NCBI GenBank assembly: GCA_937973685.1
Contig: CALJKJ010000055.1
Coordinates: 1-34,528, forward strand
Source: an uncultured Flavobacteriales bacterium
GTDB taxonomy: Bacteria; Bacteroidota; Bacteroidia; Flavobacteriales_D; Crocinitomicaceae
Direction: 5' to 3'
Length of the DNA stretch: 34,528 bases
Part shown: piece after piece, positions 23,901 to 32,618 of the stretch
Numbering within the stretch: position 1 is the first letter of the stretch
Layout: each line of letters opens with the position of its first letter
Translations under genes and position numbers: made by a program
The notes under the pieces: model-generated
The model's input: only the letters and a program-made list of their open reading frames with translations
What the model was told of the DNA's origin: nothing
Database searches by the model: none

Positions 23901-24974
23901 TCACTTATTTTTTTGTTTGAAACGGATGGTTTTTTCGTACAAGAAAATAAAAACAGCAAAAACATATAATGTAAGCGAATATACTAGACCAATAATATTC
24001 CATTTGGCTGCATAAATGGCAATAATTGCAATAATTAATGAAGAAATTGAAAGCAATAAAAAGATATACCAAACTTGTTTATCTGAATAACCCGCATAGA
24101 CCAAATGATGAGTTGTATGATCTTTTCCTCCTACCATTGGAGATTTTCCTTTTTTGATGCGGTTTATGACCACGCTCAATGTATCGACAAGAGTTGGTGC
24201 AAATGCGATCAAAACAATTATTAGTCCGATAAGAGGAGATTGACCGGTTTTAACACCAATATTTGATAAATCGTGTATCGCATAAAATGCGGTAAAAAGA
24301 CCAATAAATTGACTTCCTGCATCTCCCATAAATAATTTTGAAGGGTGAATGTTGTAATATAAAAATCCGACCAGCGCACCTACTTGAATACACAATGTCA
24401 ATGTCCATAGGTTCATGTTCCAATCGTACAAAATAATATCGCTTGCGAGACAAGTTGCAAGGATAAATAACGCATTTGTACCAGTTATTCCATCCATGTT
24501 ATCAAGCATATTTAGCGAATTCATAATGAGTACAACCCATGTTACAGTTAGTAATGCATTGATGAAGAAAACAGGTGTGATGGCTATAAGTGAATCTGTA
24601 GCAACAAGAATTAATCCACAAAGGATTTGAACAGATAATTTCAGGTATGGTTTCGTATTGTACGCGTCATCGGCCAAGCCCATAATAAACGCAATTAGAC
24701 CTGCGCCAAACAAGCCAACAAACTCTTTGTTATGAAAAATATTTTCGGTGTAAAAAATAATGGAATAGGCAATTGCACCAAGTAAAAAAGCAACAAAAAA
24801 AGCAACTCCACCTAACGATGGCTTTGATTCATTGGACCATCGAACAGTAATATCATTTTTATTTCTAATGCCTAGTGTTTGAGAAAAACTTAACAGCAAT
24901 TTGTTGCTAACAAGGCTAATAATTAGTCCAATTACAAAAAAACAACAACCAGCAAAAATAATTTCAACTACCAT
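23901..24974 (-). CDS. WecA/MraY-family undecaprenyl-phosphate sugar-1-P transferase
   Basis: The 357-residue polytopic membrane enzyme (about 10 hydrophobic segments) is of the MraY/WecA/TagO superfamily, which transfers a sugar-1-phosphate from a UDP-sugar to undecaprenyl phosphate and so starts glycan assembly. Catalytic motifs are seen: SKPSLGGVAF (cytoplasmic loop 1), the Asp-rich MGLADDAY, NMLDNMDGI (metal/nucleotide site), LFMGDAGSQFIG and KDHTTHHLVYAG (the His-rich uridine-binding loop). The absence of MraY-specific features and the capsule context favour a WecA-like enzyme priming exopolysaccharide or O-antigen with a HexNAc-1-P. Its ATG overlaps the rmlC stop by one base (TAATG), so it is the last gene of the operon starting with the GT4. 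Confidence 0.92.
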   Translation of the reverse strand: MVVEIIFAGCCFFVIGLIISLVSNKLLLSFSQTLGIRNKNDITVRWSNESKPSLGGVAFFVAFLLGAIAYSIIFYTENIFHNKEFVGLFGAGLIAFIMGLADDAYNTKPYLKLSVQILCGLILVATDSLIAITPVFFINALLTVTWVVLIMNSLNMLDNMDGITGTNALFILATCLASDIILYDWNMNLWTLTLCIQVGALVGFLYYNIHPSKLFMGDAGSQFIGLFTAFYAIHDLSNIGVKTGQSPLIGLIIVLIAFAPTLVDTLSVVINRIKKGKSPMVGGKDHTTHHLVYAGYSDKQVWYIFLLLSISSLIIAIIAIYAAKWNIIGLVYSLTLYVFAVFIFLYEKTIRFKQKNK

Positions 24975-25522
24975 TAGAAAGGTGATTGAAATTGATCAAA
25001 AGTGGGTGCGATTTCGTCTTTTGGTGATAGCAAAGGGTGATCAATATGCCAATTTATCGCCAAAGTTGAATCATCCCAACGAAGTGCTTGTTCAGCTGCT
25101 GTATGATAAAAGTTAGTGCATTTGTATTGAAAAACAGTATCATCTTCTAGGGCAACAAATCCATGAGCAAAGCCTTCGGGTATCCATAATTGTTTTTTGT
25201 TTTCTGAACTCAAAAGAACAGCAACATGTTGTCCATATGTAGGAGAATCTTTGCGAATATCAACTGCAACATCTAAAACACTTCCACTGATTACTCGAAC
25301 CAATTTTCCTTGTGCGAAAGGTGGATTTTGATAATGAAGACCTCTGAGCACCCCTTTTTTTGAAATAGATTCATTATCTTGAACAAAGGTAACTGCTTGA
25401 CCTATTAAATCATTGAATTTTTCTTGCTGAAAACTTTCAAAAAAGAGACCTCTTTCATCTTGAAAAACTCTTGGTTCTAAAATAAAAACTTCTTTAATAT
25501 CAGTAGGGATTGCGTTCATCAT
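24974..25522 (-). CDS. rmlC: dTDP-4-dehydrorhamnose 3,5-epimerase
   Basis: The 182-residue cupin (RmlC/RfbC) is the third step of dTDP-L-rhamnose synthesis. Family motifs are FQDERGLFFESFQQEKF (residues 20-36), VLRGLHYQ with catalytic His63, SGSVLDVAVDIRKDSPTYGQ (80-98), LWIPEGFAHGFVALEDDTVFQYKCT (catalytic Tyr region, 112-136) and LRWDD. Length is standard. RmlA, RmlB and RmlD are not in the window, so either they lie elsewhere or the enzyme serves a related dTDP-sugar. The start ATG overlaps the upstream wzc stop (ATGA), and the stop overlaps the next ATG, so it is tightly coupled in the operon. Confidence 0.95.
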   Translation of the reverse strand: MMNAIPTDIKEVFILEPRVFQDERGLFFESFQQEKFNDLIGQAVTFVQDNESISKKGVLRGLHYQNPPFAQGKLVRVISGSVLDVAVDIRKDSPTYGQHVAVLLSSENKKQLWIPEGFAHGFVALEDDTVFQYKCTNFYHTAAEQALRWDDSTLAINWHIDHPLLSPKDEIAPTFDQFQSPF

Positions 25523-27834
25523 TTAGTTTTTTCTTCTTCGTAATAACCATAACCATAACCAAATTCACTTTTTGAGATGGAAACATTGTTTAGGATGACA
25601 TTGATGTTTTTTATTTGCTTCAATTGATACAAATCATTTATTTTCTTTGCGAAAATTCGTTTAGAAAAGTTGGATCTGAAAACATAAATTGGAATATCTG
25701 ATTCAGAAAGTACTTGTACGCCATCTGTCACAATTCCTACAGGTGGACTGTCGATCACAACAATGTCATATCTATGTTTAAGCTCGTTTAAGATAGTATT
25801 GAATGCATCACTCAAGATTAACTCAGATGGGTTTGGTGGGATACTTCCTGCTGAAATAAAATCCAAGTTTTCAATTTCAGTCTGTTGAATTATTTCGTTG
25901 AGTGAAACATTACCTATTATTGCATTACTAATTCCCGCATCATTTTGCTTCCCTAGCCCTAAGTGAACTTTTGGTTTTCTCAAGTCGAGATCAAGTAAAA
26001 CTATTTTTTTATCAGAAAGCGCAAGAATTCCTGCAAGGTTTAGCGCAACAAAAGTTTTTCCTTCACCAGAAATAGAAGAGGAAATAGCAATAGTTTTCGC
26101 ATGTGAATTGATGAAACTTATATTTGTTCGAATAGCTCGAAGTGCCTCTGAAAGTATTGATTTAGCAGAATTATGAACCACTAGTTGACTAAAACCGACT
26201 TTGTTTTTTACTTCAGGAATTGTTCCCAAAATGATTGCATTTTGATGCAGTAAAAATTTAAGATCATCAACAGTTGTGATTTCATTGTAGGTTAAATACT
26301 TGATAACGAGAAAGCTAATTGCAAGTATAAATCCTACAAAAATAAATATCCCATACGTTTTATTTTTGTTCGGACTAATCGGGTCATTTGAAAAAGTTGC
26401 TTGATTTAAAACTCGGTTGTTTGATGTGTAACCTGCATTTGAAATCGAATATAAAATCTTTTTTTCAGTCAATAAAGTAAAATATTTATCGTTTAAATTT
26501 TGTAAAGATTTTAACCGATTGAACTCCATTTTTTTATCTGGCAAAGCCATGTATTCACCTTCAAATCCTCCAATTTTAGATCGGATTAATTGCGCACTTT
26601 TCTGTAATCGTTCGTAGATAACGTCAACACTTCTTCTTATGTTTTGAATTTTGAATACAAGTTTTGACTGAATGTTTTTTATTTCAGCATGATTTTCATT
26701 TACTGTTGTCAAAAGTTCCTCTTTTCTCTCCAATAACAAGTTCAAATCGTTTATTTGTTTTGTCAAAGAAAGTTCATAACTCTTTCCAAGCATTTCGGGT
26801 ATCAAACGGTAAATTTCCACCCGATTAGGATCGTTTGACAATTTGGTTTTTACTAAATTAAGAGTTGCTAATTCATCTTGAATAACAAATAACTGACCTT
26901 GATAAAGTCCAATGTTCTCTGTTAAACTATTTCCTGACATTTCAGGATCAGTTAGTTGTGTTGTTCGTTGGTACTGGCTTAGGCTATCTTTTGACAATTG
27001 TAATTCACCAGCGATGGAATCAATTTGTTGTTCGAGAAAATTTAAAATATTCTCCGAACTCTTTCGCTTCATGTCTTCATCGTACGTGAAAAATGCAGCT
27101 GCAACGGATTGAGTAATATCGTGACAAAACTCTGCGTTATTTCCAATATATTTGATTTCAATAGTTTTTGCTTGAGCATCAACTGGTTCGACTACCAAGT
27201 TTGGCAACAAACGTTTAACCAATTCTTTGCGGTTATTGAAAGTGAAATATAATTCATTGGCATTATCATCAGCTAAAAAATTGTTCCAAGAATTTGTTTT
27301 GATCGTTACATCAAAATGAGGTGTTTTTAATCGTTTGTTTTGAACGCAAATAAAGTTGAATTTTTTCCCATATAATTCATAGTGCACTTCAATTTGATTG
27401 TTTTTCGCTTGAAGATATATTGGAATTGCACATAAGTTACTATCAATCAATTCGTAAGGTAAAACTGTAAACGTGCTTTGATGGTATTTTTCTTCTGTTA
27501 AAAACTTGCCTTTAGAAAACACAGAAACATTCAAATTCAATTTTTCAAGTGCAAAATCAAATAACAACTCGGAACGCAACAATTCTAATTCACTCGAAAT
27601 ATTGTCTTTGGTATTGATATTTTCAATTTCAAGTAATTCTTTTCCTTTGTCTTTTTCCCCTAATTGTATGACTATTCGTGATTCATAAAGTGGCTTTGTA
27701 TAGCGTAAATAAAGAAAAGCGAAAAGACTCATCAATAAAATAGCAGCTAGTGCAATCCACCAATTACGACGTAGAATAACACGTGCAATGGTAACATTGA
27801 AGTCTTTATTAATGACATAATTTGAACTGCTCAC
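25519..27834 (-). CDS. Wzc-type polysaccharide copolymerase / BY-kinase
   Basis: The 771-residue inner-membrane protein controls exopolysaccharide chain length and export. It has an N-terminal Wzz-like domain with a membrane segment at about 28-48 (WWIALAAILLMSLFAFLYL), a long periplasmic coiled-coil region (about 250-460), and a second membrane segment near 500-520. The cytoplasmic tyrosine-kinase domain has Walker A SGEGKT (589-594), Walker A' LLDLDLRKP (613-621) and Walker B VVIDSPP (692-698). The C-terminal tail GYGYGYYEEEKTK carries four tyrosines (760, 762, 764, 765), the expected autophosphorylation cluster. It starts 1 nt after the wza-like stop and overlaps rmlC by 4 nt. It would dock with the Wza-like protein upstream. 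Confidence 0.94.
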   Translation of the reverse strand: MSSSNYVINKDFNVTIARVILRRNWWIALAAILLMSLFAFLYLRYTKPLYESRIVIQLGEKDKGKELLEIENINTKDNISSELELLRSELLFDFALEKLNLNVSVFSKGKFLTEEKYHQSTFTVLPYELIDSNLCAIPIYLQAKNNQIEVHYELYGKKFNFICVQNKRLKTPHFDVTIKTNSWNNFLADDNANELYFTFNNRKELVKRLLPNLVVEPVDAQAKTIEIKYIGNNAEFCHDITQSVAAAFFTYDEDMKRKSSENILNFLEQQIDSIAGELQLSKDSLSQYQRTTQLTDPEMSGNSLTENIGLYQGQLFVIQDELATLNLVKTKLSNDPNRVEIYRLIPEMLGKSYELSLTKQINDLNLLLERKEELLTTVNENHAEIKNIQSKLVFKIQNIRRSVDVIYERLQKSAQLIRSKIGGFEGEYMALPDKKMEFNRLKSLQNLNDKYFTLLTEKKILYSISNAGYTSNNRVLNQATFSNDPISPNKNKTYGIFIFVGFILAISFLVIKYLTYNEITTVDDLKFLLHQNAIILGTIPEVKNKVGFSQLVVHNSAKSILSEALRAIRTNISFINSHAKTIAISSSISGEGKTFVALNLAGILALSDKKIVLLDLDLRKPKVHLGLGKQNDAGISNAIIGNVSLNEIIQQTEIENLDFISAGSIPPNPSELILSDAFNTILNELKHRYDIVVIDSPPVGIVTDGVQVLSESDIPIYVFRSNFSKRIFAKKINDLYQLKQIKNINVILNNVSISKSEFGYGYGYYEEEKTK

Positions 27835-27835
27835 C

Positions 27836-28603
27836 TTATTTTAATGTTGTTAAGACCGTAAAAATAACCAAAACACTTGATAGCAATGAAATGATTGGAG
27901 CGCTGTTGTTGAGAACTTCTTTTGCAACCTGTTCTCTAGGCTCAATATAAATGTAATCGTTGGCTTGAACAATTAAGTCAGCATATTTTAATCCATCTAT
28001 CGTAGATAAATCCATCGTATATACTTTTCGGATGCCACTTTCAACCCGCATTAGTTTCACATTTTCACTTTTACCTCTACTGGCAATTCCTCCTGCTAAA
28101 GCGATTACTTCCATCAGCGTAGTATTGTCATTTTGCAGACTGATTACTTTTGCATCTGCACCATTTCCAGTAAAAACGATTACTCTTCTATTGGTAATTT
28201 TCACTTGAACAAATGGATTGATATATCCGCTTTTGAGTTGATATAACTTAGACAAGGTATCCTCACATTTTTTGATGGTCAAACCTTCCAAATGAACAGT
28301 GCCTAACAACGGCAAGTCACTTGTTCCATCACTTCTAACCAAATAGGTGATTGTTTTTGTTTGTTTTATTTCGGGGTTAATTCCGTTCATACCATCGATT
28401 ATTTTTTCGCCATTATTGGTGAACAACTGAAATTCAAACAAATCATTTTGTGCTATCGTATAATCGGAAATTGGTTTTAATGGAATGCTATCAGCAGCTG
28501 TAATTTCACCTTGAGGTTCACGAAACATTAGGTTTTTATTGATATTACAAGCTGTTAAATAAAAAACACCTAAAAGTAAACCAATGTATTTTAAATAATT
28601 CAT
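27836..28603 (-). CDS. Wza-like polysaccharide export lipoprotein
   Basis: The 255-residue protein has a lipoprotein signal MNYLKYIGLLLGVFYLTAC (lipidated Cys19). It contains a PES domain (DYTIAQNDLFEFQLFT, then TYLVRSDGTSDLPLLGTVHLEGLTIKKCEDTL, given as residues about 47-125) and a SLBB-like domain (VIVFTGNGADAKVISLQNDNTTLMEVIALAGG, about 152-185). It ends in a hydrophobic stretch, ISLLSSVLVIFTVLTTL. This is the shorter Bacteroidota version of Wza, in which a C-terminal hydrophobic segment replaces the alpha-helical barrel. It is expected to form the outer-membrane or periplasmic part of the export channel with the Wzc-like kinase encoded next. It lies 6 nt behind the GT4 gene and 1 nt before the wzc-like gene. 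Confidence 0.92.
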   Translation of the reverse strand: MNYLKYIGLLLGVFYLTACNINKNLMFREPQGEITAADSIPLKPISDYTIAQNDLFEFQLFTNNGEKIIDGMNGINPEIKQTKTITYLVRSDGTSDLPLLGTVHLEGLTIKKCEDTLSKLYQLKSGYINPFVQVKITNRRVIVFTGNGADAKVISLQNDNTTLMEVIALAGGIASRGKSENVKLMRVESGIRKVYTMDLSTIDGLKYADLIVQANDYIYIEPREQVAKEVLNNSAPIISLLSSVLVIFTVLTTLK

Positions 28604-28609
28604 GTTGTT

Positions 28610-29770
28610 TTATTTTTGTAATAATTCACGGTAAAGCGCTTCAGTTTGAGCTACCAAATTACGATAATGAAATTTGTTTTTCACAAATGTCCAACTTTTT
28701 TCAGACATTTCAGCGCGAAGTTCCTTTGATTCAATCAGTTTTTCTAATGCGCGGGCAAAAGCATTCGCATCGTTTTTTGGCACAATGAAGCCCGTTTCAC
28801 CTGGAATTAGAATGTCTTTTACTCCGCCAACATCAGTACTAACGACAGGAAGATTACATGCTTGTGCTTCGATTAAACTGACGGGCGTTCCTTCATTATT
28901 GGAAGTCAAACACATGATATCCATTCCTGCATTGAATGTTGCAATATCTTTTATCCAACTTGTCATTTCAATAGCAACTCCATAGGTTTTTTTCAAACGC
29001 TCAACTTCTTTTGAAATTGCTTCATTTTCAATGCCGTCACCTACAATGAAAAAACGTGCAGTGCATTTTTTTTGCGCTAATATTTCTACAACAGCTAAAA
29101 AAAGCGCGTGATTTTTAATTGGAGCTAAACGCCCAACAATTGCAACAGCGACTTCATTTTCAGTTAGTTGGTGTTTTTCACGAGTGATTCGTCTTTTCTC
29201 GCTTAAATTTTCTTGAAATTGTTCCAAATCAAATCCCAATGGAATTACCGAAATCTTTTCGGGCTTACAAATGTGGTAGACATTAGTAAGTTCTTCTTTT
29301 TGTAAGGGACTAATTGCAATGATTTTTGTTGTTTTAGCAGCTAATCGTTGTTCAATGAATTGATACAAAGTTGTTTTCAAACGTCCAAAATAGGAATGAA
29401 AAACATGGCCATGAAAAGTGTGAATAATGACAGGAACTTGGCAAGCCAATGCAGCTTTACGACCCAATGCACCGGCTTTTGATGCATGAGTATGAACGAT
29501 ATCTGGTTTGAAATCACGTATGATTTCTTTTAATTTTTTGTAGGCAATTCGATCACTTTTAAAATTCGGTGTCCGTTGTAATTCAGAGATTAAAAGTGGT
29601 TTAACACCGTATTTTTCAGGAATATAAAGGGAATCTTCTTCGTCTGGTTCTGGTAGACCCCCAACCAATAAAGTTTCAAAATCATCCGATAAAAACGCCG
29701 ATAAAAATGTTGCGTTGTAGGTTGGTCCACCAATGTTAAATCGATTAATAATTCTGAGTACTCTTGGCAT
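28610..29770 (-). CDS. GT4-family glycosyltransferase
   Basis: The 386-residue GT-B glycosyltransferase has the N-terminal acceptor domain RVLRIINRFNIGGPTYNATF and DIVHTHASKAGALGRKAAL. The C-terminal nucleotide-sugar domain has VAIVGRLAPIKNH, FFIVGDG and the EGTPVSLIEAQACNLPVVSTDVGG block, with the Ex7E motif of GT4 enzymes. It is soluble or peripheral and would add a sugar to the lipid-linked repeat unit of the polymer. The ATG at 29770 is chosen over a TTG at 29797, because a -7 box (29795-29802) covers that TTG. It is first in the minus-strand exopolysaccharide operon. The donor and linkage cannot be read from sequence. Confidence 0.93.
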   Translation of the reverse strand: MPRVLRIINRFNIGGPTYNATFLSAFLSDDFETLLVGGLPEPDEEDSLYIPEKYGVKPLLISELQRTPNFKSDRIAYKKLKEIIRDFKPDIVHTHASKAGALGRKAALACQVPVIIHTFHGHVFHSYFGRLKTTLYQFIEQRLAAKTTKIIAISPLQKEELTNVYHICKPEKISVIPLGFDLEQFQENLSEKRRITREKHQLTENEVAVAIVGRLAPIKNHALFLAVVEILAQKKCTARFFIVGDGIENEAISKEVERLKKTYGVAIEMTSWIKDIATFNAGMDIMCLTSNNEGTPVSLIEAQACNLPVVSTDVGGVKDILIPGETGFIVPKNDANAFARALEKLIESKELRAEMSEKSWTFVKNKFHYRNLVAQTEALYRELLQK

Positions 29771-29794
29771 ATAAATTGGCGTAAATTCGTTAGA

Positions 29795-29802
29795 CAAAAG
29801 TA
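29795..29802 (-). promoter_or_regulatory. Promoter -7 box of the exopolysaccharide operon
   Basis: TACTTTTG on the minus strand, a full match to TAnnTTTG, ends 24 nt before the ATG at 29770. It is the only clear promoter for the GT4-wza-wzc-rmlC-wecA-like run, whose internal gaps are 6 nt or less or overlapping. Confidence 0.55.
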
Positions 29803-29900
29803 AAGATTTTTAGTTAATAACGTGATTTGAGCATTAGGCTATTCAGCTAGCAATGTTAAAAAGTTTTTTCACTGACATATTTCAGCGTTCTTTTTTCAAC

Positions 29901-29908
29901 GAATTTTG
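29901..29908 (+). promoter_or_regulatory. Possible -7 box of the PBP4-type gene
   Basis: GAATTTTG (7 of 8 matches to TAnnTTTG) ends 4 nt (atac) before the ATG at 29913, the same spacing as in the other predicted leaderless genes. It is weaker evidence because the first base deviates. Confidence 0.35.
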
Positions 29909-29912
29909 ATAC

Positions 29913-31388
29913 ATGCGTTTATTCCAATCCTCAATAAAAATGTCATTCCTTCTGTTTCAACTTTGCGTGACATTAGTCGTTTTTAGCCAAAATACGGTGC
30001 AACAAGCGATAAATTCATTTGCTGCTGAGCCTTGTTTTATTCATGCAGGGATAAGTTTTTCTGCTGTGGATTGTGCTACTGGAGAACAAATTGCATCATT
30101 AAATCCTACATTAAGTTTAGCACCTGCTTCCACTACTAAATTATTTGCAACGGCCACTGCCTTAGAAGTGTTGGGAGCAGATTATGCACCTAAAACGAGA
30201 ATTTATATAGACGGAATTATTCAAGCAGATAGTGTTTTGTCGGGTAATTTATGGATTCGAGGAGGAGGAGATGCTGCACTTGGAAGTCGGTATTATAATG
30301 GCGATGGTTTAGAAGACCAGTTTTTACAAAAATGGGCGGATACCTTATTGAAAATGGGAATAAAAAAAATAACAGGTTCCGTAATTTCCGATGCTTCAGA
30401 ATTTGGCTACCAAGGTGCACCAGATGGTTGGGGCTGGAGCGATATGGGGAATTATTATGGTGCAGGAGCATCGGGTTTGCCAATTTATGACAACATGTTG
30501 CGCTATTATTTCAAAACAAGCACAACGATTGGTTCCAAAACAGTACTAACTGGAACTTTTCCTACCATTCCTGAATTGAACTTCACAAATTACATTACTG
30601 CTGGTGGAAAAGGAGATAATTCATATATTTTCGGTGCGCCATATTCGTTGGATCGTTTTGGCACAGGAACATTAGAAAAAGGGGTAAATCGTTTTGTGGT
30701 GAAAGGAAGTTTGCCAGATCCAGAGTTGACATTTGCTGCTGAATTTGTGCGTGTTTTGGGTACAAAAGGCATTCAAGTTGAGTCTGGTTATGCGAATGCT
30801 CGGAAACAACCAAGTCAGTCACCAGCAATACGTTATGCGACCAAGCAATTGATATACACGCATTACGGAAAAACAGTAGGATCAATTGCTTGGTGGACCA
30901 ATATGAAATCTGTTAATTTATTTGCGGAATCCTTGCTTTGTTTAGTTGGATACGGTACAAATGGAGTAGGAACAACGGACAATAGTTTGGATAAATTGGA
31001 CGCTTTTTGGCGTGATAAAATCAATACAAATGGTCTCTACATTAATGACGGAAGTGGTTTGTCGCGTAGTAATGGAATTTCTGCAGATCATTTTAGCCAA
31101 CTACTAAAGTACATGACAACAGCAAAAGAATTTCAAACGTTTTACAACACACTACCAGTTGCCGGCGTATCGGGGACATTATCAACGGTTTGCAAAAATC
31201 AACCAGGAGAAAACAGGGTGCATGCAAAAAGTGGTACAATGAACCGCATTAAATCATACGCTGGATACGTTGAAAGCACTTCTGGACGCCGTATTGCTTT
31301 TGCGATTATCGTTACAAATTTTTCGTGTTCGAACGATGTTACTCTTGCTAAAATTGAAAAAGTAATGAATACACTTTCAACTTATTAA
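29913..31388 (+). CDS. dacB: PBP4-type D-Ala-D-Ala carboxypeptidase/endopeptidase
   Basis: The 491-residue class C penicillin-binding protein (S13 family) is periplasmic, with a signal peptide (about 1-26: SFLLFQLCVTLVVFSQ). The active-site serine motif is SxxK at S73-T-T-K76 (APASTTKLFATATALEVLG). The DGSGLSRSNGIS segment near residue 376 carries the SxN-type motif. The KTG equivalent is KSG in VHAKSGTMNRIKSYAGYV. The insert between SxxK and SxN (LWIRGGGDAALGSRYY) is typical of PBP4. It trims or cleaves peptidoglycan cross-links. It lies between the two halves of the exopolysaccharide locus, in opposite orientation to the export operon. There is no sign of disruption; length is normal for the family. 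Confidence 0.94.
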   Translation: MRLFQSSIKMSFLLFQLCVTLVVFSQNTVQQAINSFAAEPCFIHAGISFSAVDCATGEQIASLNPTLSLAPASTTKLFATATALEVLGADYAPKTRIYIDGIIQADSVLSGNLWIRGGGDAALGSRYYNGDGLEDQFLQKWADTLLKMGIKKITGSVISDASEFGYQGAPDGWGWSDMGNYYGAGASGLPIYDNMLRYYFKTSTTIGSKTVLTGTFPTIPELNFTNYITAGGKGDNSYIFGAPYSLDRFGTGTLEKGVNRFVVKGSLPDPELTFAAEFVRVLGTKGIQVESGYANARKQPSQSPAIRYATKQLIYTHYGKTVGSIAWWTNMKSVNLFAESLLCLVGYGTNGVGTTDNSLDKLDAFWRDKINTNGLYINDGSGLSRSNGISADHFSQLLKYMTTAKEFQTFYNTLPVAGVSGTLSTVCKNQPGENRVHAKSGTMNRIKSYAGYVESTSGRRIAFAIIVTNFSCSNDVTLAKIEKVMNTLSTY

Positions 31389-31481
31389 TTCATTCGAAAA
31401 ATCGCCCAATTTCACTAGAAAAATATGTATCTTTACTTTTTGTTTTGTTAAGAAACATAACGCATTAACAGTCGTATCGAA

Positions 31482-32618
31482 GTGAAGAAAATAGAAATGG
31501 TTGACTTATCTGGTCAATACGAAGCAATAAAAACAGAAATACAAGCAGCGATAGATGAGGTTTTAACGACCGCTCATTTTATTGGAGGCCCTGTAGTTAC
31601 AAGGTTTCAACAATCGTTCGAAGCTTACTTGGATGTAAAACATGTTATCCCGTGTGCCAATGGTACTGATGCGTTGCAAATAGCACTGATGGCGCTTGGA
31701 TTAAAACCAGGTGACGAGGTGATTACTCCTTCGTTTACATACATGGCTACCACAGAAGTTATTGCATTGTTGGGTTTAAAACCTGTTTTTGTCGATGTTG
31801 AGCCGCATACGTTTTGTATTGATCCAACCAAAATTGAGCAAGCGATTACCCCACAAACAAAAGCAATCGTACCTGTACATTTGTATGGCCAAGCAGCAGA
31901 CATGGAATCGATCATGCGTTTAGCCAAAAAACACCAATTAGCTGTAGTCGAAGATAATGCACAAGGAATTGGGGGCGATTATTATTTCAGCGATGGCACT
32001 GTAGCTAAATTGGGTACAATAGGCGACATAGGTTGTACTTCTTTTTTTCCGTCTAAAAACTTGGGTTGTTATGGAGATGGTGGCGCGATGTATACGAATA
32101 ATTCCGAATTGGCTGAACGTCTGAAAATGATTGCGAATCATGGACAAAAACAAAAATATCACCACGAAATAGTTGGGTGCAATTCACGTTTAGATGCTAT
32201 TCAAGCAGCTGTTTTGAATGTGAAATTACCCCATTTAGAAAATTATATCGCTGCTCGTCAGGCTGTTGCAGCGCGATACGATGAATTGTTAGGAAATTTA
32301 TCTCACATCATTATACCCAAAAGAAGTACCTATTCGAATCATGTTTTTCACCAATACACGATCCAATTAGTTGGATTAAACCGTGATGAATTACAAACAT
32401 ATCTGGCTGAAAAAGGAATTCCAAGCATGATTTATTATCCAAAGCCTGCACACAAACAACCCATGTTTGCTGCATTTCAACTAGGGGAATTGGATTTGCC
32501 TGTTACAGAATCATTGACAGCTTCCGTTATTTCATTGCCCATCCATACTGAAATGACTGCCGAACAACAACAGTTGATTTGTACAGAAGTATTAAATTTT
32601 ATCAGCATCAATAAATGA
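31482..32618 (+). CDS. DegT/DnrJ/EryC1/StrS-family sugar aminotransferase (WbpE-like)
   Basis: The 378-residue PLP-dependent aminotransferase acts on nucleotide-linked ketosugars. The PLP lysine is Lys192 in SFFPSKNLGCYGDGGA, the cofactor-ring Asp is D158 in VVEDNAQ, and the phosphate-binding CANGTDALQIAL segment is at 58-69. The FFPSKNLGCYGDGGA form is typical of WbpE/WlbC-like enzymes that make 3-amino sugars from 3-keto-UDP-GlcNAcA, but other nucleotide-sugar substrates are possible. GTG 31482 (MKKIEMVDLS) is used; ATG 31497 is an alternative. Upstream, TATCTTTA (31428-31435) is a 7-of-8 match to the -7 box with a leader of about 46 nt. The stop overlaps ugd by 4 nt. Confidence 0.92.
   Translation: MKKIEMVDLSGQYEAIKTEIQAAIDEVLTTAHFIGGPVVTRFQQSFEAYLDVKHVIPCANGTDALQIALMALGLKPGDEVITPSFTYMATTEVIALLGLKPVFVDVEPHTFCIDPTKIEQAITPQTKAIVPVHLYGQAADMESIMRLAKKHQLAVVEDNAQGIGGDYYFSDGTVAKLGTIGDIGCTSFFPSKNLGCYGDGGAMYTNNSELAERLKMIANHGQKQKYHHEIVGCNSRLDAIQAAVLNVKLPHLENYIAARQAVAARYDELLGNLSHIIIPKRSTYSNHVFHQYTIQLVGLNRDELQTYLAEKGIPSMIYYPKPAHKQPMFAAFQLGELDLPVTESLTASVISLPIHTEMTAEQQQLICTEVLNFISINK

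Noticed and set aside
29771..29797. TTG start for the GT4 gene
   Set aside because: The TTG lies within the promoter box TACTTTTG; the ATG at 29770 starts the conserved RVLRIINRFNIGG strand.
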